A DNA stretch of 64,000 nt. Origin: Limosilactobacillus reuteri. Lineage in GTDB: Bacteria > Bacillota > Bacilli > Lactobacillales > Lactobacillaceae. Below, piece by piece: positions 29,144 to 36,919 of this stretch. Made by a program: the position numbers and the translations under genes. Every line of letters begins with the position of its first letter. Positions within the stretch are counted from its first letter, which is position 1. The notes under the pieces are model-generated. The model searched no databases. It worked only from the letters and a program-made list of their open reading frames with translations, and was not told where the DNA came from. The stretch covers positions 62,001 to 126,000 of the forward strand of contig NZ_JAJGTZ010000023.1 in assembly GCF_020784725.1 (NCBI RefSeq), written 5' to 3'.

Positions 29144-30504
29144 TGGGAATCAGCTCCTAAATTACTTAGAAATTGAGTAAACAACTTGGCGTCTTGATAA
29201 AAATGAACATGTAAATAACTTGCAAATGTCCTTCTAACCTGATATCCGCCTAACCAGGTGTCAACGACTTGATCATCACGAACTTTCTTCATTATTAGAA
29301 CTGGTTTTAATTGTTGATCTAATTGTTTAAACGTAGAATGATGGAATTCATGACCAACTATTTTTTGATCTTTATTTCCTAATAAACAATTTATCTGCGG
29401 ATAGGCCTCACAATAGCCAAATTTTTTAAGCCGTGGTGTCATCTCACTTACACCATTAAAGATCCCGACCATAGGAAATTCATCTTCTCCTTGCTTTAAT
29501 ACCTTGCCGAGATACATTAACCCGCCACATTCTGCATAAATTGGCTTATCTGCTAATGAAAATTCACGAATTTCTCGTTTTAAAGGTTGGTTTGCTGCCA
29601 ATTCCGAAGCAAATTCTTCGGGATAACCGCCACCGAAATATAAAGCATCCACCTTCGGTAAATGCTGGTCATTAATGGGACTGAATGGAACTAGCTTCAC
29701 ACCTGCTTTTTTCAGCAATCGTAAATTGTCAGCATAGTAAAAATTGAATGCTTCATCCTTAGCAATTCCTAGACGAAGGTTTACCCGCTGAATATCAAAT
29801 GGATCTGCAAATATTTTAGGGGTTGGTGCGGCCAGTGATAACAGCTTATCTAGGTCAACATGTTTCTTTACGCTTTCAGCAATTTTTGCTATTTTTCTGT
29901 CAACGTCTGGTAACTCATCATCAGGAACAAGTCCTAGTTGCCGGGAAGGTAAACTTATTGTTGCGTCATGGGGCAAATATCCTAAAACAGGAAGATTGAG
30001 ATAACGGTGAATTGCCCCAGCAACTAGCTTGTAATGATTTTCACTCATCACGTTGTTAACGATTACTCCCTTTATCGGTACTTTTTCATCAAAACCTATT
30101 AAACCCTTTAAAATTGCAGCCGCTGATGTTGATGTTGCTCTAGCATTAATAACTAAAATAACTGGGATATTTAATTGTTTAGCAATACTAGCTGTTGAAT
30201 AAGCATCTTTATTCGTTCCTAAGCCATCATACAGTCCCATCACACCTTCAACGATTCCTAAATCAATATTTTCCGTATCAGCGGTAAAAAGATAGTTCAA
30301 AACTTGAGGATCAGGTACGAGATAGTTATCAAGGTTCCGTGTTGGACGGTTAGTTATTCTTGTATGAAATTTTGTATCGACATAATCCGGTCCAACCTTA
30401 TACGACTGAATGTTATATTTTTCATTTAAAGCTTTTAAAATACCTAAAACAACAGTAGTTTTTCCAGATCCACTTGTTACACCAGCAATTAGAAATTTTT
30501 TCAT
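29140..30504 (-). CDS. cbiA: CbiA, cobyrinate a,c-diamide synthase
   Basis: ATP- and glutamine-dependent amidation of the a and c side chains. It has a P-loop AGVTSGSGKTTVVLG near residue 8, KVGPDYVDTKFH near 41, and a glutaminase-like domain with ALYFGGGYPEEFA and YAECGGLMYLG (nucleophilic Cys near 326). The ATG at 30504 overlaps the cobD stop. 454 residues. Confidence 0.95.
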   Translation of the reverse strand: MKKFLIAGVTSGSGKTTVVLGILKALNEKYNIQSYKVGPDYVDTKFHTRITNRPTRNLDNYLVPDPQVLNYLFTADTENIDLGIVEGVMGLYDGLGTNKDAYSTASIAKQLNIPVILVINARATSTSAAAILKGLIGFDEKVPIKGVIVNNVMSENHYKLVAGAIHRYLNLPVLGYLPHDATISLPSRQLGLVPDDELPDVDRKIAKIAESVKKHVDLDKLLSLAAPTPKIFADPFDIQRVNLRLGIAKDEAFNFYYADNLRLLKKAGVKLVPFSPINDQHLPKVDALYFGGGYPEEFASELAANQPLKREIREFSLADKPIYAECGGLMYLGKVLKQGEDEFPMVGIFNGVSEMTPRLKKFGYCEAYPQINCLLGNKDQKIVGHEFHHSTFKQLDQQLKPVLIMKKVRDDQVVDTWLGGYQVRRTFASYLHVHFYQDAKLFTQFLSNLGADSQ

Positions 30505-31592
30505 CACGACTCACGCCCTAACACTTGCTTTAATGTCTTGACTAATAAAACGTTATCCTGTGGTCCCTTAACAGCCACTCGGTAATACTGTGGTCCCAGC
30601 CCAACGTAATCATCACATTGGCGAATCAGAATATGGTGCCTAATCATTTTTTCTCTTAATGCCAAATCATTACTTTTAAATAAAAAGAAGTTAGTAGTAC
30701 TTGGAAAAACTTTTATTTCAGATATTTCTTGTAATGCCTGATATAACGCTGGTTGCTGAATGTTTAACCAGTCATGCGTTAATTTAATATATTTCTTCGC
30801 TCTAAACATATTCTGACCGAAAACGTCTGCAATACCGTTTACTGACCAAGTATTTTCTTGAACTTTAAGTAACTTTTTTAATTTTTCATTTTTGGTAATG
30901 CAATACCCTAGCCTTAAACCTGGAATTGCAAAAAATTTAGTAGCTGCTCGAATAATATAAACATTGTCCTTAGGTTCAAGCTTATTAATAAAGCTTTCTT
31001 GTTCATTAACGGTCAAGTCGATAAAAGCTTCATCTAAGATCAAAAGACGGTGATGTTGATTACAAAAGTTAACTAATTTACGAAGATCCTTTAGCGCTAT
31101 TATTTGACCTGTCGGATTATTAGGGCTTGTTATGCAAACAATTGTAATTTCATGATGCGTTTTTAGTTGTTCAATCATAGTTGGAATATCACATAAAAAA
31201 TTATTTTCTTCGTGTAATTGATAATGATGAACATTTATTCCGATACGATTAAATAGCCGTTCATATTCACCAAATGTAGGCGCTAAAACTAATGCATCCG
31301 TCGCTTTTTCAGCTCGAATCGTCTCATCTAATACTTCCGATGCCCCATTACCGACAAATACATCATCATTATTAACATTAAAATGATTAGCAATTGCTGC
31401 TTTCAATCCCGGATACTCTGGGTTGGGATAAACTTCAATATTAGCAAAAGATTGGACCAACACATTCCATAAATCTGATGGAAAACCCAGAGGATTAATA
31501 TTTGCACTAAAATCTTTAACCTCTTCAACAGGAATATTTAGTTGCGTAGCAGCTTGCTCAATATTCCCACCATGATGGATACTATTTTCCAA
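30504..31592 (-). CDS. cobD: CobD, L-threonine-O-3-phosphate decarboxylase
   Basis: PLP enzyme making (R)-1-amino-2-propanol O-2-phosphate, the linker used by CbiB. It starts NSIHHGGNI, has KDFSANINPLGFP near residue 32, TSPNNPTGQI near 152, DEAFIDL and the PLP-lysine region RAATKFFAIPGLRLGY near 212. The start is a TTG at 31592 with TAGGTGAT upstream. It is the first gene of the run that continues to cobT. Confidence 0.93.
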   Translation of the reverse strand: MENSIHHGGNIEQAATQLNIPVEEVKDFSANINPLGFPSDLWNVLVQSFANIEVYPNPEYPGLKAAIANHFNVNNDDVFVGNGASEVLDETIRAEKATDALVLAPTFGEYERLFNRIGINVHHYQLHEENNFLCDIPTMIEQLKTHHEITIVCITSPNNPTGQIIALKDLRKLVNFCNQHHRLLILDEAFIDLTVNEQESFINKLEPKDNVYIIRAATKFFAIPGLRLGYCITKNEKLKKLLKVQENTWSVNGIADVFGQNMFRAKKYIKLTHDWLNIQQPALYQALQEISEIKVFPSTTNFFLFKSNDLALREKMIRHHILIRQCDDYVGLGPQYYRVAVKGPQDNVLLVKTLKQVLGRES

Positions 31593-31612
31593 AAAATCAC
31601 CTACCAATTTAA

Positions 31613-31626
31613 AGAAACCGTTTTCT
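31613..31626 (-). promoter_or_regulatory. Candidate cre site just upstream of cobD
   Basis: On the minus strand AGAAAACGGTTTCT, a near-perfect palindrome matching 12 of 14 positions of the cre consensus, 21-34 bases before the cobD start. In this position CcpA binding would block the operon. Confidence 0.4.
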
Positions 31627-31885
31627 AACTTTTTTCACCTATAAAATTACGATTTTCAACTTAATAGTTCAATACTTAACAACATATAAGATGAATAAGC
31701 ATCATTAGTGTTTGAATAAGTTAAAAAAACATTACCAATCTTTTCTTGCAGTCCATGTTTTGGCATTTTTTTGTTATATTATTTGTATTTTTTTATAATT
31801 TTCCTTTTAAATTAGTATTCAGCTCTTGTAATAGTTATTTTTTTGTTTAATTTTAAAAAAATTAGTATTATTTAATAGATTATTA

Positions 31886-31899
31886 TGAAAGCGTTATTA
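31886..31899 (+). promoter_or_regulatory. Candidate cre site before the adenosyltransferase gene
   Basis: TGAAAGCGTTATTA matches 13 of 14 cre positions. It overlaps the expected -35 region for the TAGAAT box at 31918-31923. Confidence 0.5.
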
Positions 31900-31954
31900 C
31901 AATTGCTCATTTTAGGATAGAATAAAACAAAATAATCGAGAGGACAGATAAACA

Positions 31955-32521
31955 GTGAAGATTTATACAAAAAATGGCGACAAGGGGCAAACTAGAATTA
32001 TTGGCAAGCAGATTCTCTATAAAAGTGATCCACAGGTCGAAGCATATGGCGAAGTTGATGAATTAAATTCTTGGGTAGGCTATACAAAGTCGTTAATTAA
32101 TTCACATACTCAAGCTTTAGCTGATGAATTAGAAGAAATCCAACAGTTATTATTTGATTGCGGGCATGATTTAGCAACGCCAGCAGAGGATGAACGCCAT
32201 TCTTTTAAATTTAAACAAGAACAACCAACAGCTTGGCTAGAAGAAAAAATTGATAATTATACTCAAGCTGTTCCGGCAGTAAAGAAATTTATTCTTCCTG
32301 GTGGAACGCAGCTAGCATCTGCCTTTCATGTGGCACGAACCATTACGCGACGTGCTGAACGTCAAATTGTTCAATTAATGCAGGAGACCCAAATCAATCA
32401 AGACGTGCTAATCTTTATTAATCGTCTTTCAGATTACTTTTTTGCAGCAGCTCGGTATGCTAACTACTTAGAACAACAACCAGATATGCTATATCGAAAC
32501 AGTAAAGATGTTTTCCATTAA
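31955..32521 (+). CDS. pduO: ATP:corrinoid adenosyltransferase, PduO type (stand-alone)
   Basis: Transfers the adenosyl group of ATP to cob(I)alamin, making coenzyme B12. 188 residues. It has the N-terminal ATP-binding YTKNGDKGQTRIIG, D35, F112 and R128 in the HVARTITRRAERQ motif, exactly the positions studied in the L. reuteri PduO structures (D35-R128 salt bridge; F112 displaces the lower ligand). It starts with GTG behind AGAGGAC. It is monocistronic, with a terminator right after. A second, different PduO homologue lies inside the pdu operon (41179-41766). Confidence 0.94.
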   Translation: MKIYTKNGDKGQTRIIGKQILYKSDPQVEAYGEVDELNSWVGYTKSLINSHTQALADELEEIQQLLFDCGHDLATPAEDERHSFKFKQEQPTAWLEEKIDNYTQAVPAVKKFILPGGTQLASAFHVARTITRRAERQIVQLMQETQINQDVLIFINRLSDYFFAAARYANYLEQQPDMLYRNSKDVFH

Positions 32522-32556
32522 AAAGAACCGAGATAAAAAAATCTCGGTTCTTTTTA
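32521..32556. terminator. Bidirectional terminator
   Basis: Perfect 14-bp stem AAAAGAACCGAGAT/ATCTCGGTTCTTTT with a six-base A loop and T-runs on both strands, between convergent genes ending at 32521 and 32554. Confidence 0.9.
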
Positions 32557-33396
32557 TTCCTCAACAATATTATTAAATTGTGGACGAGTTTCAAGATAAC
32601 TTTTGGCAAATGGACAGTTAGCTTTCACCTTACTGTCAGCTCCTTCTACTAGCCACATTAGCAAGGTCATAATCTCATTGGCTAATCCTTGACCACGATA
32701 ATTTTCATTAACTTGAACTTCTTCAATTGCAATAACCTTATTTTTTAAATTTCTTAACTCAATTGTAGCAATTTTCTCGCCTTTATCATTTAGTAAAGCT
32801 AATTCTCCAGGTTGATAGCTAAACTTATAAGTCATATCAACACATGATTGATGCGATAAGCTACTTTCATTGATAAATCGTTCAAAATCTTCAATATCCT
32901 CACGTAATCTTTTAGCTAATTTGGGATCATGATTATCACCGTTTTTAAAAACAGATTGAACATTACCAATTGCAATCGTACAATTCATTACTTTCATTCC
33001 CAGATAACGGAGTACTTGATGAAGATGGGCATTAGCTATTATTCCGCCTTTTTCTCCAGCTGAATCAGTAATTGCTAAAACAGGTTTTCCTATTAAATGC
33101 TGATTCGGTGAAGGAACCGAGAGAACATCTAATGCATTCTTTAATCCCCCGGGTAACGAATAATTATATTCCTGTGTCACTATTAGTAATGCATCCATAC
33201 TATCAACTGCTTTACGAAAAGCTTGCCATTCAATCGGCGTATCTTGATGCTCAAAGTCAGGATTATAAAATGGCAACATAGAATACTTTAGTTCCACAAA
33301 TTGTAAGGTACTTGGCAATGAAGTAAAATACTCTGCAACCTTTCTACTATAGGAATTAGTACTTAAACTACCGACCAATACACCAACCTTTGCCAT
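32554..33396 (-). CDS. NADPH-dependent FMN reductase fused to a GNAT-like acetyltransferase domain
   Basis: Residues 1 to about 180 are a flavodoxin-fold NAD(P)H:FMN reductase: GSLSTNSYSRKVAEY at the phosphate loop, LIVTQEYNYSLPGGLKNALD near residue 72. Residues from about 190 to 280 match the small YjdJ-type GNAT domain: VNENYRGQGLANEIM (acetyl-CoA loop, near 232) and KANCPFAKSYL. The fusion is unusual to me. It stands between the adenosyltransferase and a flavodoxin gene on the same strand (21 bases), suggesting a flavin electron chain that could reduce cob(II)alamin. That role is inference. Confidence 0.85.
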   Translation of the reverse strand: MAKVGVLVGSLSTNSYSRKVAEYFTSLPSTLQFVELKYSMLPFYNPDFEHQDTPIEWQAFRKAVDSMDALLIVTQEYNYSLPGGLKNALDVLSVPSPNQHLIGKPVLAITDSAGEKGGIIANAHLHQVLRYLGMKVMNCTIAIGNVQSVFKNGDNHDPKLAKRLREDIEDFERFINESSLSHQSCVDMTYKFSYQPGELALLNDKGEKIATIELRNLKNKVIAIEEVQVNENYRGQGLANEIMTLLMWLVEGADSKVKANCPFAKSYLETRPQFNNIVEE

Positions 33397-33417
33397 TTTA
33401 TCATCCCTTCTCTGCAG

Positions 33418-33867
33418 TTACTTCGAGGCGGTTTTTACTAGTTCTTCCGCAAACTTGTTCAAACGTTCTATATCTTCTTCATACGGTTCAAGATCAATCT
33501 TTACTTTCGCAGCACCTGGCGTAGCACCAGCTTTTTTAAAGGCATCATCAAAATGATCAACAGTAGTATTAAAATACTCACCATAAAATTTATCGCCAGA
33601 ACCTGCAACACCATAGACTTTGTCAGTTAAATCTGTTGATTGTAAATCATCATAAAAATCAAGCCCCTCTTCTGGCATTGCTCCTTCATCATACGTATAA
33701 GCACAAACAACTAAAATGTCGGCCTTCATAAAATCCGCTACATCGGTTTGCGATATTTCAGACTCCGTAACTTTAACATTTAAATTGGTTAGACTATCAC
33801 ATACAATATTTGCTACTTCTTCATTATTACCAGTCATTGTGGCATAAACTACGTGTGCTGTTAGCAT
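33418..33867 (-). CDS. Flavodoxin
   Basis: 149-residue FMN electron carrier: phosphate loop YATMTGNNEEVANIV near residue 8, VCAYTYDEGAMPEE near 54 and GVAGSGDKFYGEYF near 86, the normal flavodoxin pattern. It is followed by the FMN reductase-GNAT fusion and shares a divergent control region with a PduV-like GTPase. Flavodoxin is a known donor for cob(II)alamin reduction in Salmonella; here it may serve the adenosyltransferases, since no PduS gene is present. Confidence 0.88.
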   Translation of the reverse strand: MLTAHVVYATMTGNNEEVANIVCDSLTNLNVKVTESEISQTDVADFMKADILVVCAYTYDEGAMPEEGLDFYDDLQSTDLTDKVYGVAGSGDKFYGEYFNTTVDHFDDAFKKAGATPGAAKVKIDLEPYEEDIERLNKFAEELVKTASK

Positions 33868-33907
33868 TTATAATTCCTCACTAATCTTTTTAATATCTAT
33901 GGCTATG

Positions 33908-33921
33908 TGTAACCGCTTTTA
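33908..33921 (-). promoter_or_regulatory. Candidate cre site in the flavodoxin / pduV divergent region
   Basis: On the minus strand TAAAAGCGGTTACA matches 13 of 14 cre positions. It is 41 bases upstream of the flavodoxin start and directly abuts a plus-strand TATAAT (33923-33928) for the GTPase gene, so one site could control both. Confidence 0.5.
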
Positions 33922-33974
33922 TTATAATACAGATGAATAGTACATTTTTGTAGAGTTGGTGGAGGTATTTAATT

Positions 33975-34403
33975 ATGAAACGAACTATGTTTATTGGAGC
34001 AATCGCATGTGGCAAAACAACCCTTACGCAACGGTTAGAAAATCAACAAATCAAATATAATAAAACACAAGCAATTGAATTCTCGTCCAATATTATTGAT
34101 ACACCAGGTGAATACATGGAGCACCACAATATGATGAGTACGTTGCGTGTAACCTCAATGGATGCTGATATTGTTGTCTTATTACAAAGCGCTGTTGACA
34201 AACGACTTGTTTTCCCAGCCGGCTTCTGTTCAATGTTTTCTAAACCTACTTTAGGGGTAATTACAAAGATTGACCTTGTAAAAGATCCCGCCGATATTGA
34301 ATATTCCAAGAACCTTCTGTTAAGCGCTGGTGTAAAAAAGGTAATTTCTGTTTCGGCAGTTGAAAATATTAACATTGATAAACTAGTTGCTGAACTTAAT
34401 TAA
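33975..34403 (+). CDS. pduV: PduV/EutP-family small GTPase
   Basis: 142-residue GTPase-like protein. P-loop GAIACGKTTLTQRL is at residues 7-20, the G3 motif IDTPGEYMEHH near residue 38, and G4 TKIDLV near 97. In Salmonella PduV associates with the outside of the microcompartment. Here it is not in the pdu operon but in the accessory block, with a good GGAGG site and its own promoter. Its 3-prime end overlaps the convergent CadD-like gene by eight bases. EutP is the alternative name for the same family. Confidence 0.88.
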   Translation: MKRTMFIGAIACGKTTLTQRLENQQIKYNKTQAIEFSSNIIDTPGEYMEHHNMMSTLRVTSMDADIVVLLQSAVDKRLVFPAGFCSMFSKPTLGVITKIDLVKDPADIEYSKNLLLSAGVKKVISVSAVENINIDKLVAELN

Positions 34404-34953
34404 AGATTCTAATAAGGTGACTAATTAAATGACTATTCCAAATAATATATAAACCCGCTAAAACATAAACAATTTTACTTCCATAATTGCCATATTTTTC
34501 CAGTAAGTGTGCCACAGGTTTTACGGAAACAAATAGTTTTCCTAATAGAATTAATAAGACAGAACAAATTTCAAAAATTACTCCTACGTATACAATCTGA
34601 CTCCAGCTAAGGTTAACCACCCAAGGAATATAAACAGCAAGATTATCTCCACCAAGACTTAGGCAAAATAGAAATAATGAGAAAAAACCTGGATTAGTTG
34701 TCTTTTTTTCATCATCTTGTTCAAAGAGCGCTATAAAAATCAGAACAATACCCATAAATCCCGTAATCCAATCAGGAAAAAGAAAAGCTAGTCCTTTCCC
34801 TAAAACTACTCCCAGGATCCATAAAATAAGCGTTGCTGTTCCAAAGCCAAGAATTGGTAACCGATAATTGTAGTTTCTTAAAAGAAATAATAATGCAATA
34901 AATGTATCAATATTAAGTCCCGTAAATATTAACAGAATTGCAATAAGACTCAT
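34396..34953 (-). CDS. CadD-family membrane transporter (cadmium-resistance type)
   Basis: 185-residue protein with about six membrane helices and the LysE-superfamily CadD pattern: GLNIDTFIALLFLLRNY near residue 11 and CLSLGGDNLAVYIPW near 97. CadD proteins export Cd2+ or other cations; a role in divalent metal (for example cobalt) homeostasis would fit the location but is not shown. Its ATG overlaps the stop of the histidine phosphatase gene (ATGA). Confidence 0.8.
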   Translation of the reverse strand: MSLIAILLIFTGLNIDTFIALLFLLRNYNYRLPILGFGTATLILWILGVVLGKGLAFLFPDWITGFMGIVLIFIALFEQDDEKKTTNPGFFSLFLFCLSLGGDNLAVYIPWVVNLSWSQIVYVGVIFEICSVLLILLGKLFVSVKPVAHLLEKYGNYGSKIVYVLAGLYIIWNSHLISHLIRIFN

Positions 34954-35594
34954 AACACCATCGTCCCTACAAATGGTCGATTATAATAACATATTCGTTG
35001 TTGCTTTAAGGCTGGGTTCAATTGAATCTTGCTAATGCTTAAATTATTGGGATTTTTGAATGCCGTCCCATCAATATTTTCCAAACATAATGAAATGATG
35101 TTCTTTATTATCCAACCATGGGTAATTATTAAAATATTTTTTTGTGGATATTTGTGAGATACATCCAATAAAAACGACCATATTCGCGTACGAGCATGTT
35201 CAAATGCCTCGCCTTGATTTATCAAAATTGAATGTGGGCGTACGTCATTCGTTTCAACATCAAAATATCTCGAATACTGTTGTTTTAATTTACTAATATC
35301 TGCTCCATTCCATTTACCATAAGATATTTCTGCTAAACGTTCATCTACTCGGAGCTTAATATTAGTCGTCGCACAAATGATCTCACCAGTTTTCACAGCT
35401 CGTCTTAATGGACTTGTGTAGACATAATCAATTTGATTATTATCAAATAATTTTTGATAATTTGTTGCCTCCAGCATTCCCCGTTTGGTTAAACTTGTTA
35501 ACCCATCATTTAGTGTACCCTGAATATAGTTCAATCGATTAGCATAGGTTTCCCCGTGACGAATTAAAAAAAAGTTGTCATTAGTACCATCCAC
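34950..35594 (-). CDS. Histidine phosphatase family protein (phosphoglycerate mutase-like)
   Basis: 214 residues. The RHG motif IRHGETYANRL is near residue 11, the substrate Arg in YTSPLRRAVKTGE near 60, and the second His in IITHGWIIKN near 155. The substrate is unknown; it is distinct from cobC at 7936-8526, though a related activity is possible in this context. It starts with a GTG that has only a poor ribosome site. It is coupled to the CadD-like gene. Confidence 0.8.
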   Translation of the reverse strand: MDGTNDNFFLIRHGETYANRLNYIQGTLNDGLTSLTKRGMLEATNYQKLFDNNQIDYVYTSPLRRAVKTGEIICATTNIKLRVDERLAEISYGKWNGADISKLKQQYSRYFDVETNDVRPHSILINQGEAFEHARTRIWSFLLDVSHKYPQKNILIITHGWIIKNIISLCLENIDGTAFKNPNNLSISKIQLNPALKQQRICYYNRPFVGTMVL

Positions 35595-35613
35595 CCATAA
35601 TAATTATGTATAT

Positions 35614-35645
35614 AAAGAGGCTATTCAATTTTAGCCTCTTTTTTA
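35614..35645. terminator. Terminator hairpin after the tyrosine phosphatase gene
   Basis: Perfect 10-bp stem AAAGAGGCTA/TAGCCTCTTT with an eight-base loop and T-rich tails on both sides. A sister hairpin with nearly the same stem occurs at 52762-52794. Confidence 0.75.
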
Positions 35646-35689
35646 GCCATTATTATATCAATGACTTTTAAATTTTACTAAGCCTAAAT

Positions 35690-36484
35690 TCACTTTGTTA
35701 AATATAAGTATCTTAGTTGTTCAACCATTGAATTGCTAATTTGTAATACATCTTTCAAGTAGGAAGTTATTCCACCATATTTATTATTAATAAGAGAGAT
35801 TGCCTGATTATAATAACACCTATTTGCTGTTGAAAGATCGTAAATTGAGTGAAGATAGTTATCACCCAAGTCATTCTTCACAGCATAGCGCAATCGTTCC
35901 TTTATCCTTTGTGTTGATGCTTTATTAGTTAAAATATAATCTTGATAAATTATATTCGCTGGAACTTGTAGAAGATTTAATAAATAAATTGCTCCCAAAC
36001 CAGTACGGTCTTTCCCAGCAGAACAATGAAATAAAACGCCACCCTGTGCTGAATGTAGACATAATTTTTTAATAAAATTGTGAAATGCTTCTTGTGCTTT
36101 CTCGTCAGTAACAAATTGACAATATACTTCCATCATGCGATTAAAACCCGCTTGTGGATCCTTTGAAAAGTTTTTTCGTGCTTCGGTAATACTGATATTA
36201 CTTTCAGTAAGATCATTCTCAAAGACTGGAATCCGGATATAATTCATTAATGATGTTAATCGGTCGGGATACAAAGCCACTTCGGAAGTTGAACGAAAAT
36301 CAATAATTGTTCTAATACCATATCCATAAAGCTTTCTTTGCTCAGCATGCGTAAAATAGGAGAGATGCGCAGAACGAACAAGATTATTCCATTTCAAACT
36401 CTTGCCATCAATAGTTCTATAACCACCAAGATCTCGAAAATTAAAACCATTTTCAAATGTTAGGATTCGTTGATGATTCGCCAA
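35690..36484 (-). CDS. Tyrosine-protein phosphatase (Y_phosphatase3 family)
   Basis: 264 residues. The N-terminal NFRDLGGYRT motif lies near residue 14 and the P-loop FHCSAGKDRTGLGA (catalytic Cys and Arg) near 153, as in Mycobacterium PtpB and lipid or tyrosine phosphatases of Firmicutes. It starts with a TTG behind GGAGGGAG. It follows pduU after a hairpin terminator, so any link with the pdu operon depends on read-through. Confidence 0.88.
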   Translation of the reverse strand: MANHQRILTFENGFNFRDLGGYRTIDGKSLKWNNLVRSAHLSYFTHAEQRKLYGYGIRTIIDFRSTSEVALYPDRLTSLMNYIRIPVFENDLTESNISITEARKNFSKDPQAGFNRMMEVYCQFVTDEKAQEAFHNFIKKLCLHSAQGGVLFHCSAGKDRTGLGAIYLLNLLQVPANIIYQDYILTNKASTQRIKERLRYAVKNDLGDNYLHSIYDLSTANRCYYNQAISLINNKYGGITSYLKDVLQISNSMVEQLRYLYLTK

Positions 36485-36504
36485 ATTGCATCTCCCTCCT
36501 TTCT

Positions 36505-36550
36505 AAAAAGTGTATTCACCTACTACACGTTAAAGTAAATGAATACACTT
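36505..36550 (-). terminator. Terminator of the pdu operon
   Basis: 11-bp stem AAGTGTATTCA/TGAATACACTT around a loop of about 20 bases, ending in TTTTT on the minus strand, seven bases after the end of pduU and just before the ribosome site of the tyrosine phosphatase gene. Confidence 0.7.
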
Positions 36551-36556
36551 CTAATA

Positions 36557-36904
36557 CTATGTTCGTGTAATTTCAGGAACATCGAATCCTAGTAACATTT
36601 GCAGTTTCTCAACAACGTGGCGTAAGGCAGACTCAACTTCGGAAACTTCTCCCACAATTACAACCGAACCACTAAAACGATCGATAAACCCTAACGTTAC
36701 GTTGCTAGATTTTGTTGCAATATCACCAGCAATAATCGAGGCTTCACTAGGCGTTATTGTTAATATTCCTAGTGCATTTTTAGGGGTTTGAATCCCTAAC
36801 TTTTCATAGATATCAGGTGTGGGATTGGCTACAATATGAGCCAATGTCACTTGTTTTCCAGGAACATATTCCTGAATTGTCCGTTTGATATCTTGCCTAG
36901 TCAT
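36557..36904 (-). CDS. pduU: PduU, permuted BMC-domain shell protein
   Basis: 115-residue bacterial microcompartment shell protein of the circularly permuted PduU/EutS type: [10 protein letters not shown] near residue 19, [21 protein letters not shown] near 45, and [14 protein letters not shown] near 80. In Salmonella PduU a beta-barrel caps the hexamer pore; the N-terminal segment EYVPGKQVT fits this. It is the last gene of the pdu operon, 15 bases after pduW. Confidence 0.92.
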   Translation of the reverse strand: MTRQDIKRTIQEYVPGKQVTLAHIVANPTPDIYEKLGIQTPKNALGILTITPSEASIIAGDIATKSSNVTLGFIDRFSGSVVIVGEVSEVESALRHVVEKLQMLLGFDVPEITRT

Positions 36905-36919
36905 AACACCATCCCCATC

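Larger units (their letters stand above)
31593..31954. promoter_or_regulatory. Divergent control region between the cob/cbi operon and the adenosyltransferase gene
   Basis: A 362-base, very AT-rich gap with long T and A runs. It must contain the promoters for the cobD operon (minus) and the plus-strand adenosyltransferase. I see two cre-like sites (31613-31626, 31886-31899) and a plus-strand TAGAAT -10 box (31918-31923). I see no B12-box sequence or folded leader of the kind expected of a cobalamin riboswitch, and no convincing minus-strand promoter. Confidence 0.6.

Noticed and set aside
31593-31954. Small ORFs or an RNA gene in the cobD upstream gap
   Set aside because: Only AT-rich runs without a credible start, codon pattern or strong fold.
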